Below, piece after piece: positions 20,136-32,129 of a stretch of 64,000 nt of DNA. The notes beneath the pieces are model-generated. The model did no database searches. It had not been told where the DNA came from and was given only the letters and a program-made list of their open reading frames with translations. How positions within the stretch are numbered: the stretch's first letter is position 1; every line of letters begins with the position of its first letter. Position numbers and translations under genes: made by a program. Source of the stretch: Lactuca virosa (taxonomy: Eukaryota; Streptophyta; Magnoliopsida; Asterales; Asteraceae); NCBI GenBank assembly GCA_928212115.1, contig CAKMRJ010005523.1:105241220-105305219 (forward strand). The letters are read 5' to 3'.

Positions 20136-20490
20136 CTATATATATTTTTGAATTGGATCAAAGCCTAACGTGCGTCTAGCGTCCAAGCGTTGCCGCATAT
20201 ACTCAGACGCTGCACTCACACCTTCGACAATACACATAAACGAATCTTTACACATCTGGAGCTGTCGGCGGAAATAATATCCTTGAAAGAGAGCATACAT
20301 GACAAAATAATCATGCATGAGACATTGGTGGGATGTTGCACGCTGTCTTTGGATATATCTTCTTTGTTTACGTTGCGAGCTTCATGGTTGTTAATATGTT
20401 GTTCTAGTCTATTACGTACATAGATGATTGATTGTATTACGGTAGCAAGTGCATCGTGCAGTGAAGATGACGATGATGAAGATGACGAAG
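20136..20490 (-). pseudogene. PIF/Harbinger-like transposase N-terminal relic
   Basis: The minus strand reads DYFVMYALFQGYYFRRQL, then VSAASEYMRQRLDARR and GFDPIQKY. This follows the pattern of plant PIF/Harbinger transposases ahead of the DDE domain: an acidic-aromatic DYF motif, FRRRF, an R-rich stretch and LQKC. Further upstream on that strand a serine-rich, frameshifted region may be its N-terminus. No catalytic domain follows, and the match stops near 20136, close to the gypsy-1 LTR end. It could be a truncated transposon or a truncated domesticated gene. The identification rests on remembered family patterns. Confidence 0.5.
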
Positions 20491-20924
20491 ACGAATTTTT
20501 TTTATAAACCTATGGAATTGGTTGTGAGATGTATTGTAATGCATTTGTGTTGAAATATGAAAGGATACATGTTATTTATAGTGGTTGAAAGAGATGTTTA
20601 AAATTTGAAATTTATAACAGAAAATGGCTCTTTTAAAAAAAAATAAAGATTTTTTTATAAAATATATGGTGGTCTAAGGAATTAATACAAAAGTCAAATC
20701 CCAACTACCCAATACCCTTTCTATCTCTTCTCGTTGTGGCTGTAGCGAGCCTTCTCGGACGAGCTCCATGGCATGCGTCAAGGGCGGTGTGTAGCAAGCC
20801 CTAGTGCCCCACTCTCAACGACCGACTCCCTATAGCCTTATGAGCTTGTTGTAACGTGCTATTTAAAATATATATATATATAATAGTCGTAGTTCAAAAT
20901 AAACCAAATCAGTCCAAAATGACT
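20491..20924. other. Unassigned AT-rich spacer
   Basis: I see no gene. There is a short GC-richer stretch around 20725-20830 and a small TA repeat near 20870. Confidence 0.6.
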
Positions 20925-20933
20925 GATATTATA

Positions 20934-22380
20934 GGGATAATGACTTGAAAGGGTAAGGGACTTTCGACTTTGTTCACATTTAGTCATTAAACTTTTTTTC
21001 ATTATCTATTTGCCACTGAACTATTGAAATTGTTCACATTTTATCCTTATGGCCGGTAACAACCGATCATAAGGGTAAAATGTGAACAGTTTCAATAGTT
21101 CAGTGGAAAATAGATAATCAAAAAAAAGTTTGGTGACTAAATGTGAACAAAGTCGAAAGTTCGTTTCCCTCTAAAAAAGATCAATGACTAAATGTGAACA
21201 AACTTCCTCTTGTATTATGTTTTAGCAAATTATTTTCTTTTGTTAAATTCTAGCAACATTTGTTGATGAAGAAATCGATGAAATAAAAAAAACAAAACCC
21301 CAAAAATATATTTAAAAAAAACGAAAAACCGAAACCGAAATAAAAAACCAATGATTTGGTATTTTCCAAAATAAAAAATCAAAATTTCCAATATGATTTT
21401 GGTTTAACAGAAAAATGAATCATTCTCATCTATAGCTATTAAAAAATTGTGTTCAATTGTCAGAAATTACGTTGTATTCTCAAGAAAAAAAAAATTAAAA
21501 ATCTTAATTTTTTTAAAAATAGTTATTTAAATATGAATTATTTTTTCTAAAACTTTTTAAAATTATGAGTGACTTTTTTGAAAGAAAAAAAAATAGCGTC
21601 GTTGAATATATAGCTATTTTTTTCTTAAATAAAATTGTAAAGGTAATATGGATGGGGTGGTTTGGGCGTAACACTTCATAAAACATGTTAACGGTTTTAC
21701 TTAACTCTATATGTCTAGTTAAATAATCATAAATTTCAATAATTATTCAAACTTTTTAAGAAAATACAATTTCAAATATAAATCAATTGTCCGGATAAAT
21801 TAAAAATGTCTAAATTCTAAACAACTTGACTTTCATTTTCGATATCCTTTTTCATAGTAAATATGCTAAGATGATGTATGTCAATACATGGAGTATAACA
21901 ACATATATAATGTATCAATGTATGTATGTATTCTTTTATAAACAACGTATATGGTTTAATGTATGTCAATTTATATGTTTCATCATTTTATAACACAAAA
22001 TTCATACATATAATATTGGTTTCATTTTTCGTTTTTTATACCTTTTTCGGGGTTTTGTTTTTTTTTTTTTATTTCATAGATTTCTTCATCAACAAATGTT
22101 GTTAAAATTTAACAAAAATACATAATTTGCTAAACCATAATACAATAAGAAAGTTTGTTCACATTTAGTTATTGAACTTTTTTTAGAAGGAAACGAATTT
22201 TCAACTTTGTTTATATTTAGTCACTAAACTTTTTTTCATTATCTATTTGTCACTGAACTATTGAAACTATTTTATTTTGAACAGTTTCAATAGTTCATTG
22301 ACAAATAGATAATAAAAAAAGGTTTAGTAATTAAATATGAACAAAATCGAAAGTCCATTACCCTTTCAAGTCATTATCCC
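20934..22380. mobile_element. MULE-like element, 1447 bp, long terminal inverted repeats
   Basis: The left end GGGATAATGACTTGAAAG is mirrored at the right end, and the terminal inverted repeats extend roughly 400 bp on each side. A perfect 9 bp direct repeat GATATTATA flanks it at 20925-20933 and 22381-22389. A 9 bp duplication with long inverted repeats is the signature of Mutator-like elements. Each terminal repeat is itself a fold-back, for example 20950-21175. The middle (about 21340-21985) has no transposase, so the element is non-autonomous. Confidence 0.88.
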
Positions 22381-22389
22381 GATATTATA

Positions 22390-23609
22390 TTGCTAATGCA
22401 GAATAACAAATAACTCGTGTTATTTCAAATGACAACTTTCGAATAAAGGTGATTTTTCTGAAATAACAAACAAATCAATTGCTTTTAAACAACCACGAAA
22501 TCATGTCTAATCGGAAATTGTATTTTACTTTTTAGACAACAAGAATCGTGGTTTCTTATGCTAATTTCCATCACTGGCAGAGTTGGAAGGGAATTTAACG
22601 CATTTCAGTGACATAAAAATGAAATAATTATTAAAAAGGTAGCATAAAAATGCTTTAAGAATAATGTAATAGAGTTGTAGTTGTAGTGGTATATAGGATA
22701 AGTCATTCAACTAATATTCCCAACACACTTGCTATTTTCTTTCAAGTATTTTATTTATATTTATAACATATGACTATAAAAATTGTGGAATATTTTTAAA
22801 GAGTAATATTCCATTCCTTCTATAAGTCAGCCACGATTGATTTGATTTTACTACAAAAATATGTAATTCGTTTTTATGTTTAAGAAAAAAAAAAGCAACT
22901 TGTATGAAAAAGGATATATATTTTAATAGAATTTTAATGTACCTCTAAGTCTTAATATTTAGTTACTAATAAAAATTGTAATTTAAATATTATTTTAGGT
23001 AAATAGTTCTTATATTTGATATATGATATATCTTTTAGATGTTTATTTTAAAAGAGAAATCAAATAGATGAAAACTATGTTATTGTACGATTGTATTTGT
23101 CCTTATATTTATTTATATTACTTTACGTATCATATTGTACAAAAATGAATGTTTGGTTTTCTTATTAACATTACAATCCAAATTTGGTCATTAGACATTC
23201 AATGCTTTTCTTATGTTATGTATCAAGCCAAATTTTACATAAATAACTATTATTTTATAGTAATTTTATGAGCATGTGCTGTAAAGGTAGTGTATTAATA
23301 TGAAAAAAAAAAATGTAATGATATGGATACAGGAAAGTTAAATCAAAGTTATTTTTTGGTGTATCATTATTTATTTTTTGTTTTATAGTTTTTGTTTTAA
23401 TAGTTATATAATTATATGTTTCGGGATCATTTTAACTCATAGAATAGTAAAGTAGATTTAGGCTTTATTGTTAGTATGTACTTTTAACAACAATTTTGCT
23501 ATTTGTTTACCGTTACATTTTTGGGATTTACATAACAATTTTTTGTCATCCACAACAATTATTTCTAAATAGATATCTTTACGGAAAATATATCTTTACG
23601 GAAAATATA
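22390..23609. other. AT-rich spacer, no gene seen
   Basis: About 1.2 kb of AT-rich sequence without a credible ORF, RNA gene or clear repeat. Short ORFs here look like chance. Confidence 0.6.
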
Positions 23610-24833
23610 CTTATTAAAGTAATTAACTTTTTGGTTTGTTTACATCTGGGTAACTATTTTATTTTTTGTAGACATCTAAGTAACGAACCTTTTGGAAGTG
23701 TTACCTACTGTAGCAGGTTACATCCGGTCATAATTGTCATATGTGAACACTTCCAAAAAGTTCGTTACCTAGATGTTTACAAAAAAATAGTTACCTAGAT
23801 GTGAACATACCGAAAAGGTAAGAGTAAATTAAACGAATGGTCCCTATGGTTTGGGTAAGATGTGTGTTTGGTCTCTAACTTATTTTTTAAATCGGATGAT
23901 CCTTACTGTTTATTTTTGTTGTGCGTTTGGTCTCTGTCTTACCTCAAAAGACTATTGTGCCCTTTTTAATTTATTTTTAATTAATTTTCTTATTTATGTA
24001 TTTATTTTTTTATATATTTATAAAAATTAATAAACCCCACATATTTGTATCTCCTCACCTTAAACCTGAAACCACATTTAAGAAATTTAAGTTGGGTCCC
24101 ACCAGTCACCTAACCATATCTCATCCTCTTCAACTTCTATTTCTTTTCCATCTTTCGTGACATAGACGTCTTCACCGTCCTTTATTATTTCGGTACTTCA
24201 ACTCCGGCGAACCAACACCACAACCCTTGTATTGGGTTGTGGTGGTGGAAAATTTAATGAAGAGACAATGGGTTGTGGTGTTGGTTCGTCGGTGTTGAAG
24301 GACCGAAAAAAAAGAATGATGAAGATGTCGATGTCACTAAAAATGGAAATGAAATAGAAGTTGATGGTAAGGAGATACATATATGTGGGGTCTATTAATT
24401 TTTTTAAATATATAAAAAAATAAATACATAAATAAGAAAATTAATTAAAAAATAAATTAAAAAGGGCGCGATAGTCTTTTGAGGTAAGACAGGGACCAAA
24501 CTCACTACAAAAATAAACAGTAGCGATCATCCGAGTTATAAAATAAGTTAGGGACCAAACGCACAAATTACCCAAACCATAAGGACCATTCATGTAATTT
24601 ACTCTTACCTTTTCAGTTTGATCAGATCTGGGTAACTATCTTTTTTGTATACATTTAGGCAACAAACTTTTTGGAAGTGTTCACATATGACCATTATGAC
24701 TGGATGTAACTTGCTACAGCCGGTCATAATGGTCATATGTGAACACTACTAAGAAGTTTGTTACCCAAATTTAGACAAAAAAAAGATAGTCATCCACATA
24801 TGAACAAACCAAAATTTTAATTACCTTAATAAG
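23610..24833. mobile_element. Large nested fold-back element
   Basis: CTTATTAA at 23610 is mirrored at 24833, and the outer arms match inward for about 200 bp. Each arm is itself a hairpin (about 23628-23815 and 24617-24808) with an apex resembling CCGGTCATAATGGTCAT. Inside is a second inverted repeat (23821 to 24605) with ends AGAGTAAATT and AATTTACTCT, and related sequence again towards the centre. No transposase and no clear target duplication are visible. It may be a MULE-type MITE or two nested ones. Confidence 0.75.
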
Positions 24834-25004
24834 TCTATTTTCCTAACTTTACCATTTCTTTTGTTTTACTAAACTTTATATTTTACCATCCATCGACTAT
24901 ATAAATATGTTTATGTCTACCATATATAATTTTTTTTTTGTAAAATTATAATTTTTTTAATTTGATCTATTTCACTAAACTTTACATTTTATCCTCTATC
25001 AAAA

Positions 25005-25007
<3 letters not shown>

Positions 25008-25051
<44 letters not shown>
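25008..25051. repeat. (AT)n microsatellite
   Basis: An AT dinucleotide run of about 44 bp. Confidence 0.93.
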
Positions 25052-25053
<2 letters not shown>

Positions 25054-26360
25054 ATGATTTTTATGTGAGGTATAAACATAAAAAATATATATATAACTTT
25101 TGTATATATTTCACTTGACAATAACTCTTAAAATCAAAAATTAGTTATATCACTAATTTTTTACCAAAAAAATACGATCAAACAACCACCCAAATAGAAA
25201 TCCAAACAATTATCCAAATAAAAAATATAAAGAATCAGCCGTTAAAAAAATAAAGAACTGTGACGGGCTTAAAAAGGGCCGTCAAAATCAATCATATCAA
25301 ATGGATAGACGTTTAAATCGATTAAGTTGTTTTCATCATCCACTTTATTGTGTCTCTATGATTATTTCATCAACTCAAATCTTAAAGGATCTTATATCGT
25401 GGAAGTTATTCCTTTTTTCTTTTTTGATTTGGAGGTCATCCTTTTTGTCGTTGAATCATGGGCTCAAAAACGGTACCAGATTAGTTCATAGGTTTAGTGA
25501 TCACTAAAAATACATGTCATTTCTTGTTTATTGGTTACCTTTGATACGTCAAACACAACTCATTGAATCTGTCGGTGCCTTCATCATGCAAATCATCTTG
25601 TAGATTTAGCGAAAGTTTGTCGATCATCCAGTAAGGATGAATTAAATCCAATGAAAAAGTAGTTCATTGCCAATATTATATCTTGTGAGCACATGCAAGA
25701 CTCATAATTGTCATAAAATAACCGTTATAAGGAGTTATACTATTTAAAAGAAATACCAAATAATTAATTTAGGTTAGTAAATAATAAAGGTTAATACACA
25801 ATAATAAAGAAAATAATAAATGCAATTATTACCATCTTTTGCAGCTTAAAATTTCCAAGCACCATTGGATCCATCGCTACACTTTTTGCCTACAATCTTG
25901 AATGGACAATTGACTAAATGAGATCCGGTAAAAAAAATTTGTTTACTTGAAATACCTTGTATATCTCGATATGAAGCACCCCTGACACATTGCAAAATCA
26001 TATTCTTGTCTTGTCATGAACCACAAATAGATATCCCATATCTTTATAATTATAAAATTCTGGAACAATGTTAATTAAATTATCACACCAGTCAAACTTG
26101 GAAGTAATTAAATAGTTTTCTTTTCCTCCTACTGTATTAAAGTATTTAACTCTATTTAACTCATCTGTTAGATAATCAAACATACATTCAGAAATTTAAT
26201 AAAATTTAAATGAAATTCAAATGGAACCCAAAAGTTATAAGAAGCATACAATGATGGTTTTGATCACATATTGGTTAATAAATTAATCACAACAATAATA
26301 GTATAAAAGATATGCCGCTAACATAATGCTAGCATTTGGAGAAAATATATACATTGGGTA
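25052..26360. other. AT-rich spacer with unrecognised short ORFs
   Basis: No gene is recognised. A 61-codon minus-strand ORF at 25998-26183 (reading VGGKENYLITSKFDWC) has more protein-like composition than its neighbours and may be a decayed fragment. I cannot name it. Confidence 0.4.
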
Positions 26361-26365
26361 TTAAC

Positions 26366-26963
26366 TGTTTTGGTTGATAAATGATCAAGGGAATATCAAC
26401 CAAATTGTATAAGTGGTTGTGGTGATGCAATCAATGTGAATGTGAAAACTAAGTGAAAGTGACACAAGTGATGTTACATGGAAAGTCATTCCTTGTTAAG
26501 ATCTCCGACATAAAACCTTGGGAGACGATAATGCTCATATGTCTAGTTTAATCTTATTAATCGCAATGTGAATTACAAAAATATGTTTGAAAGTACGAGT
26601 AAAAGTGATTCAATAGCTCTAGATGTGTCTTTTTTTTATTGGTACATGTGAATTTATAGCCTAAGTTGACTAACTAAGTGTTCGATATTCTCGGGATCCC
26701 GTTGAACAATCTTTTACACGTTGCCTTGACTTGGTAATTTCGTGTTTCAAGATTGACTGGAACGATTCTTTATTGTTGGCTCGTTGTGTGTTTTCTATTT
26801 TTGCACAGACGAATAATAAACATGGAATATATTCGTTAATTTTGTTAGAAAATAATATCGATAATAGTCAGGATCCCGACTCGTTAAAACATCTTCTTCG
26901 GGATCCTGACTTCTTTTTAATATCCTAGATCCTGGACAAGTTTTAGGATCCTGCCCCTTAACA
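26366..26963 (-). mobile_element. Tat element 3' LTR
   Basis: On the minus strand it runs from TGTTAAGGGG to CCAAAACA. It aligns with the right LTR through GATCAAG, ATATCAACCAAAT and CCTAAGTTGACTAAC. It carries about 80 bp not found in the right LTR, around 26770-26860. Confidence 0.88.
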
Positions 26964-26978
26964 ATTGCCCCGAAATTA
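26964..26978 (-). other. Tat element polypurine tract
   Basis: The minus strand reads ATTTCGGGGCAAT directly before the LTR start, a typical gypsy plus-strand primer. Confidence 0.7.
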
Positions 26979-27263
26979 TACCTGCAAAATATTTGAATTA
27001 ATTTCGAATATTTAAAGAGTATAATTTATTCTAAAATTAATATAAGGATTTCAAAATTCAAATTCCAACGTATAGAATTCTATTCGTTTACTTCAGCATG
27101 ATTATCCGCCAAATCATTTTTCTATCCTCTTATCCGAATATATAGGGCATAGGGGTTATCGATCCTTCTTTACTTATTCTATCTATCTTTCGAGCGTTAT
27201 TATTCATCACTAAGGTAAATCCCCTGCTTCTATTTCTCTTATTTTCGTGCTTTCTTATTTATC

Positions 27264-28863
27264 ATGGGTAAAAAGATACTCCGCTCCTGTTTAAGTATCT
27301 TGGCTCCCTCTTAGGAGGACTTTATTGATCAGAAAATACTAGCATACGAGGAGGCTTATTCATTTAACGATGATGAGATCGGATCCTTGAGAGAAAATGT
27401 AGATTTTCCTACCAGCACCATCTTTAAGCCTTTCGATGCTCTAATCCAACCCGAATTCATTTCTGCTACTTGGGTTTGCTTTCCTGCGTATCCTTTTTAT
27501 TTAGGTATGACTTAACCTTTTTATGGTGTTGTCTCCAAATTCTTCGAGATTAGGAAACTTTCTTACATCAAAGCTATGCTTATGATATGGAGGATCCTTT
27601 TCCGGATTGATTGGTTGAATTAGTTCATGGATCTTAACATCGGTTTTTCTTAGCTAGCCCACGTCTATGATCTTTGAACTTTGGGTCTTCTCGTTTCCGG
27701 TTTAAAGTCAAACCCAGAAAAACACACCTAATTCTGAAAACAAAACTAAATGATGGTGCCTGGAAAGAAAATTTTTTGTTTGTGAAACGCGAGGCCATCC
27801 CCAACGGTGATCTTCTGCAAATGAACTAGGTTAAAAAGGGTAGAATTTTGATTATGTTAAGGATCCCAAAATCCAGAGTTTTTTATTTTGTTTGATTTTA
27901 TGTAGCCACCAAGTTTGAGGAACTTGCCCCTACCACCAACGAAACTAAGGAGAAGATTGAGAATTTTCTTGCCTTGCCCGAAATCGAAAGAACCTTCAAG
28001 TCTGAGCAGCCCAGCTTCCAATAGATTTCATCCACTAACTTCTTGATGTGTACTGGTAAGGATCCTTTATTTATTTATTCTACTTTAGGATATTGAACTC
28101 ATGAAGATCCTATGTAATTTTTAGGATCCAAGGTCACTCTCTCTAGTGCTCGCTTCTCCCTTTCTAACCTTGATGAGGCCATGTCAGGTAGTCAACTTTT
28201 GGTTAAGAAGGAAAAAACTTATTATCTTCGTCCTCCAAAGAGCGGTGTGATCGATCAATCCATGAAGACTCCCGATTCCAAGAAAATAAATTCGTCTAAG
28301 ATCCCAGATCTTAGCCTGGAGAATCCAGGGGCCGAGGAAGCCATGAAGAAGGTGATCTCTTTCTCGCAAGCTGTAAGCAATTCTGAATTCTCTTTTTTTT
28401 CTATCTTTTCAATCTACTAAATTTACTCTTTCTTAGGTTCTTGATCATGTTTCTTGATCCACTGAGGATCTTAAGCTTAGGGTAGAGCAGGCAGAGTGCA
28501 CCTTGAAGGAGAAGGAGGCTATCTGGAAGGGAAACAACAAGGATTTTTTTGGTGAGGGTGGAGAGGTTGAGCAAGTATAAGGCAGAGAAAGAGGAGGAGC
28601 ATGCCCAAGATATCGAGGATGTGATCGCCGAGCTTAAGAGAAGTGTTGTAGAAACCATTTGGTAGGCAAATATCGAGATGGCAGAGGATATGGAGAAAGG
28701 GAACGTAGGATCCTAGAACGTAGCTAGTTGGCGTGATGCCCTGGCCAAGCTAACTAGCAAGCATGTTAATGTCAGTTAGGATCCTACAAAGAAGAAGACG
28801 TATAAGGAGGGAGGAGAGGAAGAGAAAAAGGAGGGTGATGGTGATCAAACCTTAGATGCTTAG
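27264..28863 (+). pseudogene. Antisense gene relic of the Tat element (putative gypsy-type transposon domain)
   Basis: This runs on the plus strand, opposite to gag-pol. It opens ATGGGTAAAAAG. Broken frames resemble the plant putative gypsy-type transposon domain family (Transposase_28), with segments such as FFEIRKLSYIKAMLMIWRIL and then LAHVYDL. Later parts (GSKVTLSSARFSLSNLDEAM, then a lysine- and glutamate-rich stretch) look like separate exons divided by T-rich introns, for example before 28438. Many stops interrupt it. Tat-lineage elements are known to carry an antisense ORF in this position. Its function is unknown. The domain call is from memory of the family pattern. Confidence 0.6.
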
Positions 28864-29365
28864 GTTTGATTAATTAAAAACAATTTTTATTTTTGGTCTC
28901 TAAAGAATTTATTTTTTGTTGGGTTGGTGGGTAACCCTTTTAATCTCGTATGCTTTGGTTTTATCACCTCTTTTTCGTGAATGGTTTGATTTGTAGAAAT
29001 AAGATCAGAGTAGGTTTTTCTAAGAGTCTTAAGATGATTAGGATCCTAAATCGTTTAGGGTTTACAAAACCTATTAGGATCTTAAAAATATGATATTGAT
29101 AGTAATTTGAGTAGTATCTTGAAATAGTTAGGATCCTAAGGCTATGAGGAGAAAAAAGTAAAAGGATATTTCTAGAGTAAAACTTCAGGCGTAATGTTTT
29201 AATAAACATAGAATATAAGACAAGGATAGATAGAATTTGATGATAGTTTTCAAATTCCCTTCCTTAAACCTCAATCATTCTTTTAGTCGTCTTTTTGAAT
29301 TTTTCTTTAGAATTCTAAATTTGAAGAAAACCTAGGTATTCCATAATCTTGGGATTTGATACATC

Positions 29366-29758
29366 CCTGGGTAAGATCTCAACTCATATTATACTGGGGA
29401 AGTTCCCAACTTACAACACTGGGGAGGATCCCAACTTAGAACACTGGGGATGATCCCAACTCAGAATATTGGGGAAGATCCCAACATAGAATACTGGGAG
29501 GTTCCCAACCTAGAATGCTGGGGAGATTCCCAACCTAGAACACTGGGGCGATCCTAACCTAGAATACTAGGGAAGATCCTAACTTAGAATACTAGGGAGG
29601 ATCCCAATTTACAACACTAGGGAGGATCCTAACTTAGAGTATTGGGGAGGATCCCAACTCATAATACTTGGGAAGATCCCAACTTAAAATACCGGGGAGG
29701 AACTCAATTTAGAACACTGGGGAGGATCCCAACTTAGAATACTGGGGAAGATCCCAAA
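29366..29758. repeat. 25 bp minisatellite in the Tat element 3' region
   Basis: About 15-16 imperfect copies of a unit like ACTGGGGAGGATCCCAACTT plus AGAAT are arranged head to tail. Copies differ by 1-5 bases and by small indels. Tandem repeats between integrase and 3' LTR are known in Tat-lineage elements and can seed satellites. Confidence 0.93.
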
Positions 29759-30289
29759 TCGTAAGATAACATGCTAATGTTATAAACCGTAGATTATCGC
29801 TTAGGATCTCAACATATGTTCAAAGGTAACAGTGTTGTCACTTCACTAAACCATGAAATGATCCCCTTATCCACATTATATAGTTAGATATTGTGCATTC
29901 AAGCAAGATGTGAAAAACCAAACACGGATGAAAGAGTTCATTAAATCTTTAAACCTTAGAGGGGATTAGGTACCCTTGATCGGAGGAGAGATGATCAATC
30001 TCTATTCATGGTTGTCAAGATCTTTAATTCTTTTCATGTTGAAAATGTTAGCATGGGGTGGGCATTAGATTGGCTAACGCCCCTCCAATGCTTAAGTCAG
30101 TAATGATTTTGAAAAAAAATAATCGAAGGAAGAGCGAGGATAAGGGGTAGGTACGTACCTTGGCTTTGTTGTAATGACATATGGTGAACTTCACTTATAT
30201 GAAGTGTGCTTTGAGATGTATGTTATTCCAGGATCTTAGCAAGATAGTCCCTTCTATACTAGCTAGCCAGTATGCCCCCTTTCCTGCTT

Positions 30290-31170
30290 CTCAATCAATA
30301 AGATAGGGCCCTTTCCACTTGGGTGCCAGTTTCCCTCCCTTAGGATACTTGGTGTTTTGAAATGCCTTTTCTGAGGACCAAGTCACCTACTTAGAGTCTT
30401 CTAACCGTAATATTTTTATTGTAAGCTTTATCAATCTTTTGTTGATGGGCAGTGATGCGGATCTTGGCGAGATCCCTTATTTCATCAATGGTGTCAAGAT
30501 CCTGAGCCATGATCCTATCGTTATTGTCTTGAGTCTGAAGTTGGTATCTTGTTGTCGGAATCACCACTTCAGTGGGGATCAAGATTTCTGCTCTAAATAC
30601 TAAGGAGTATGGGGTTTGACCTGTTTCCTATTTTGTTGTAGTCCTATCTACCCGTAGAACAAAAGGAAGTTCTTTAGCCCATCTCCCTTTCTTTTCATCT
30701 AATCTTCTTTTTAGGTGATTGCCTATGATCTTATTATTGGATTATGTATGTCTGTTAGCTTGAGGATGAACTGGCATGCACATTATCATTTTAATTCCCC
30801 ACATGGTGCAAAAGTCCCATATTCTTTTGCTGATGAATTGGGATCCGTTATCACATATGATTTCTACTGGGATCCCGAATCTTGTCAGGATATTGCACTT
30901 GATGAATGAGACAACTTCCTTATCCCTTATTTGAACAAAAGCCACAACTTCAATCCATTTTAAGAAGTATTTTGTCATTGCTAACATGAAGACTTTTCCA
31001 TCAGGTGCCTTGGGAAATTTTGCTAGCTTATGAAGGGCATTGTTATGTATTTGGCAAGCATCACATTCTGAGCATGTAAGAAGGCGTCTTTCTTTATGGT
31101 TGGCCTGTACTATCATGTTCTTAATACTTTGCAGCATAAATATCTGCCCCCAGTGTTGTTGCCACAATCC
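30290..31170 (-). pseudogene. Tat element integrase
   Basis: The minus strand shows a zinc-region remnant CSECDACQIH. The core follows with TKYFLKWIEVVAF, the second catalytic aspartate in IICDNGSQFIS and the end of the core at MPVHPQANRHT. In family members the first aspartate sits near VDYFTKWIEA; here the segment reads MTKYFLKW and the aspartate is not visible. The glutamate after NGQ is also lost, since NRHT follows. The C-terminal part (AEILIPTEVVIPTTRYQL, AYNKNITVRRLQVGDLVLRK) is typical of Tat integrases. Confidence 0.85.
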
Positions 31171-31469
31171 CCTTCATGTATATATGTTAAAACTTCCATA
31201 TCTTCATGATCTTCTAGGCATCTTAGGTATGGCCCTACCATATATTTCTTATATAATAGTCCTTTGATATTCACAAAGCATGAGACCCTCATTCTGAATG
31301 TTTTGTCACTCTTTTCTTCTTTTTGGATCGTACCATTATGGAGGTATTCTACGATGGGTTTGATCTAGGATCTTACATGTTGTTGCAAATCCTGAATGTT
31401 TGGATCAGGATTATGAACGTTAGGATCCTGGTGAGGGGTTAGAGATCAGGATCTTCTAATATTGTGATG

Positions 31470-31960
31470 CTATCTTCTTGATCTTGGGCGGTGAGATCTT
31501 CTATTGTTGGGGTCATTATGTAGATTCAAGATCTTGGTCTCCGGAGGGATCCTAAGGGAAGATACTAGAGTGGTTAGTGCGTCTTCTTCGGCATTATCTT
31601 CTCTAGGAATTTGGATTAAACCAAAATTTGTAAATTCTGAGGCTAGCATTTTGAATATTTGAAGGTACGATGCTAATCTTTCACCTTTGACTGGACATAA
31701 TCCATTGAAATGGTTAGTTATTAATAGTGAATCGACGTATACCTGATCCTTGATCGGAATATCCTTAGCTAGTTGTAGTCTCATGATTAGTGCTTCGTAT
31801 TCTACTTCGTTGTTAGTTTCATTGAATTCACAAGTAACTGTCTGGGGTAGGATGTCCCCATGTGGTGATTTTAGTATGATCCCAAGTCCTATTCCTCTAA
31901 AGTTGGATGCTCCATCTGTAAAGAGTATCCACTCCCCATGCTTTCCTCTTCCTGAAGTTG
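31470..31960 (-). pseudogene. Tat element archaeal-type RNase H
   Basis: The minus strand reads LFTDGASNFRGIGLGII with the first catalytic aspartate, then NETNNEVEYEALIMRL with the glutamate, then VYVDSLLITNHFNG with the next aspartate, and ends near PREDNAEEDALTTLVS. A second RNase H after the gypsy one is a defining feature of Tat elements. The open part is 31784-31470, with stops upstream. Confidence 0.82.
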
Positions 31961-32129
31961 TTGAATTTCTACTTATTCTTCGAGCTGTAGGTCATCACTA
32001 AAATCTACCATAAAATCTGCTAATGCTTGTGACTTTATTGTTGATATTTGCTCGTATTTAATGTCATATGTGTTGATCTTTACTGACCACTTAGCCATTC
32101 TACCTGACATTTATGGGTTTCTCATAACA

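Noticed and set aside
25301..25507. 68-codon plus-strand ORF in AT-rich DNA
   Set aside because: No motif, no neighbours and no promoter context; chance length for such sequence.
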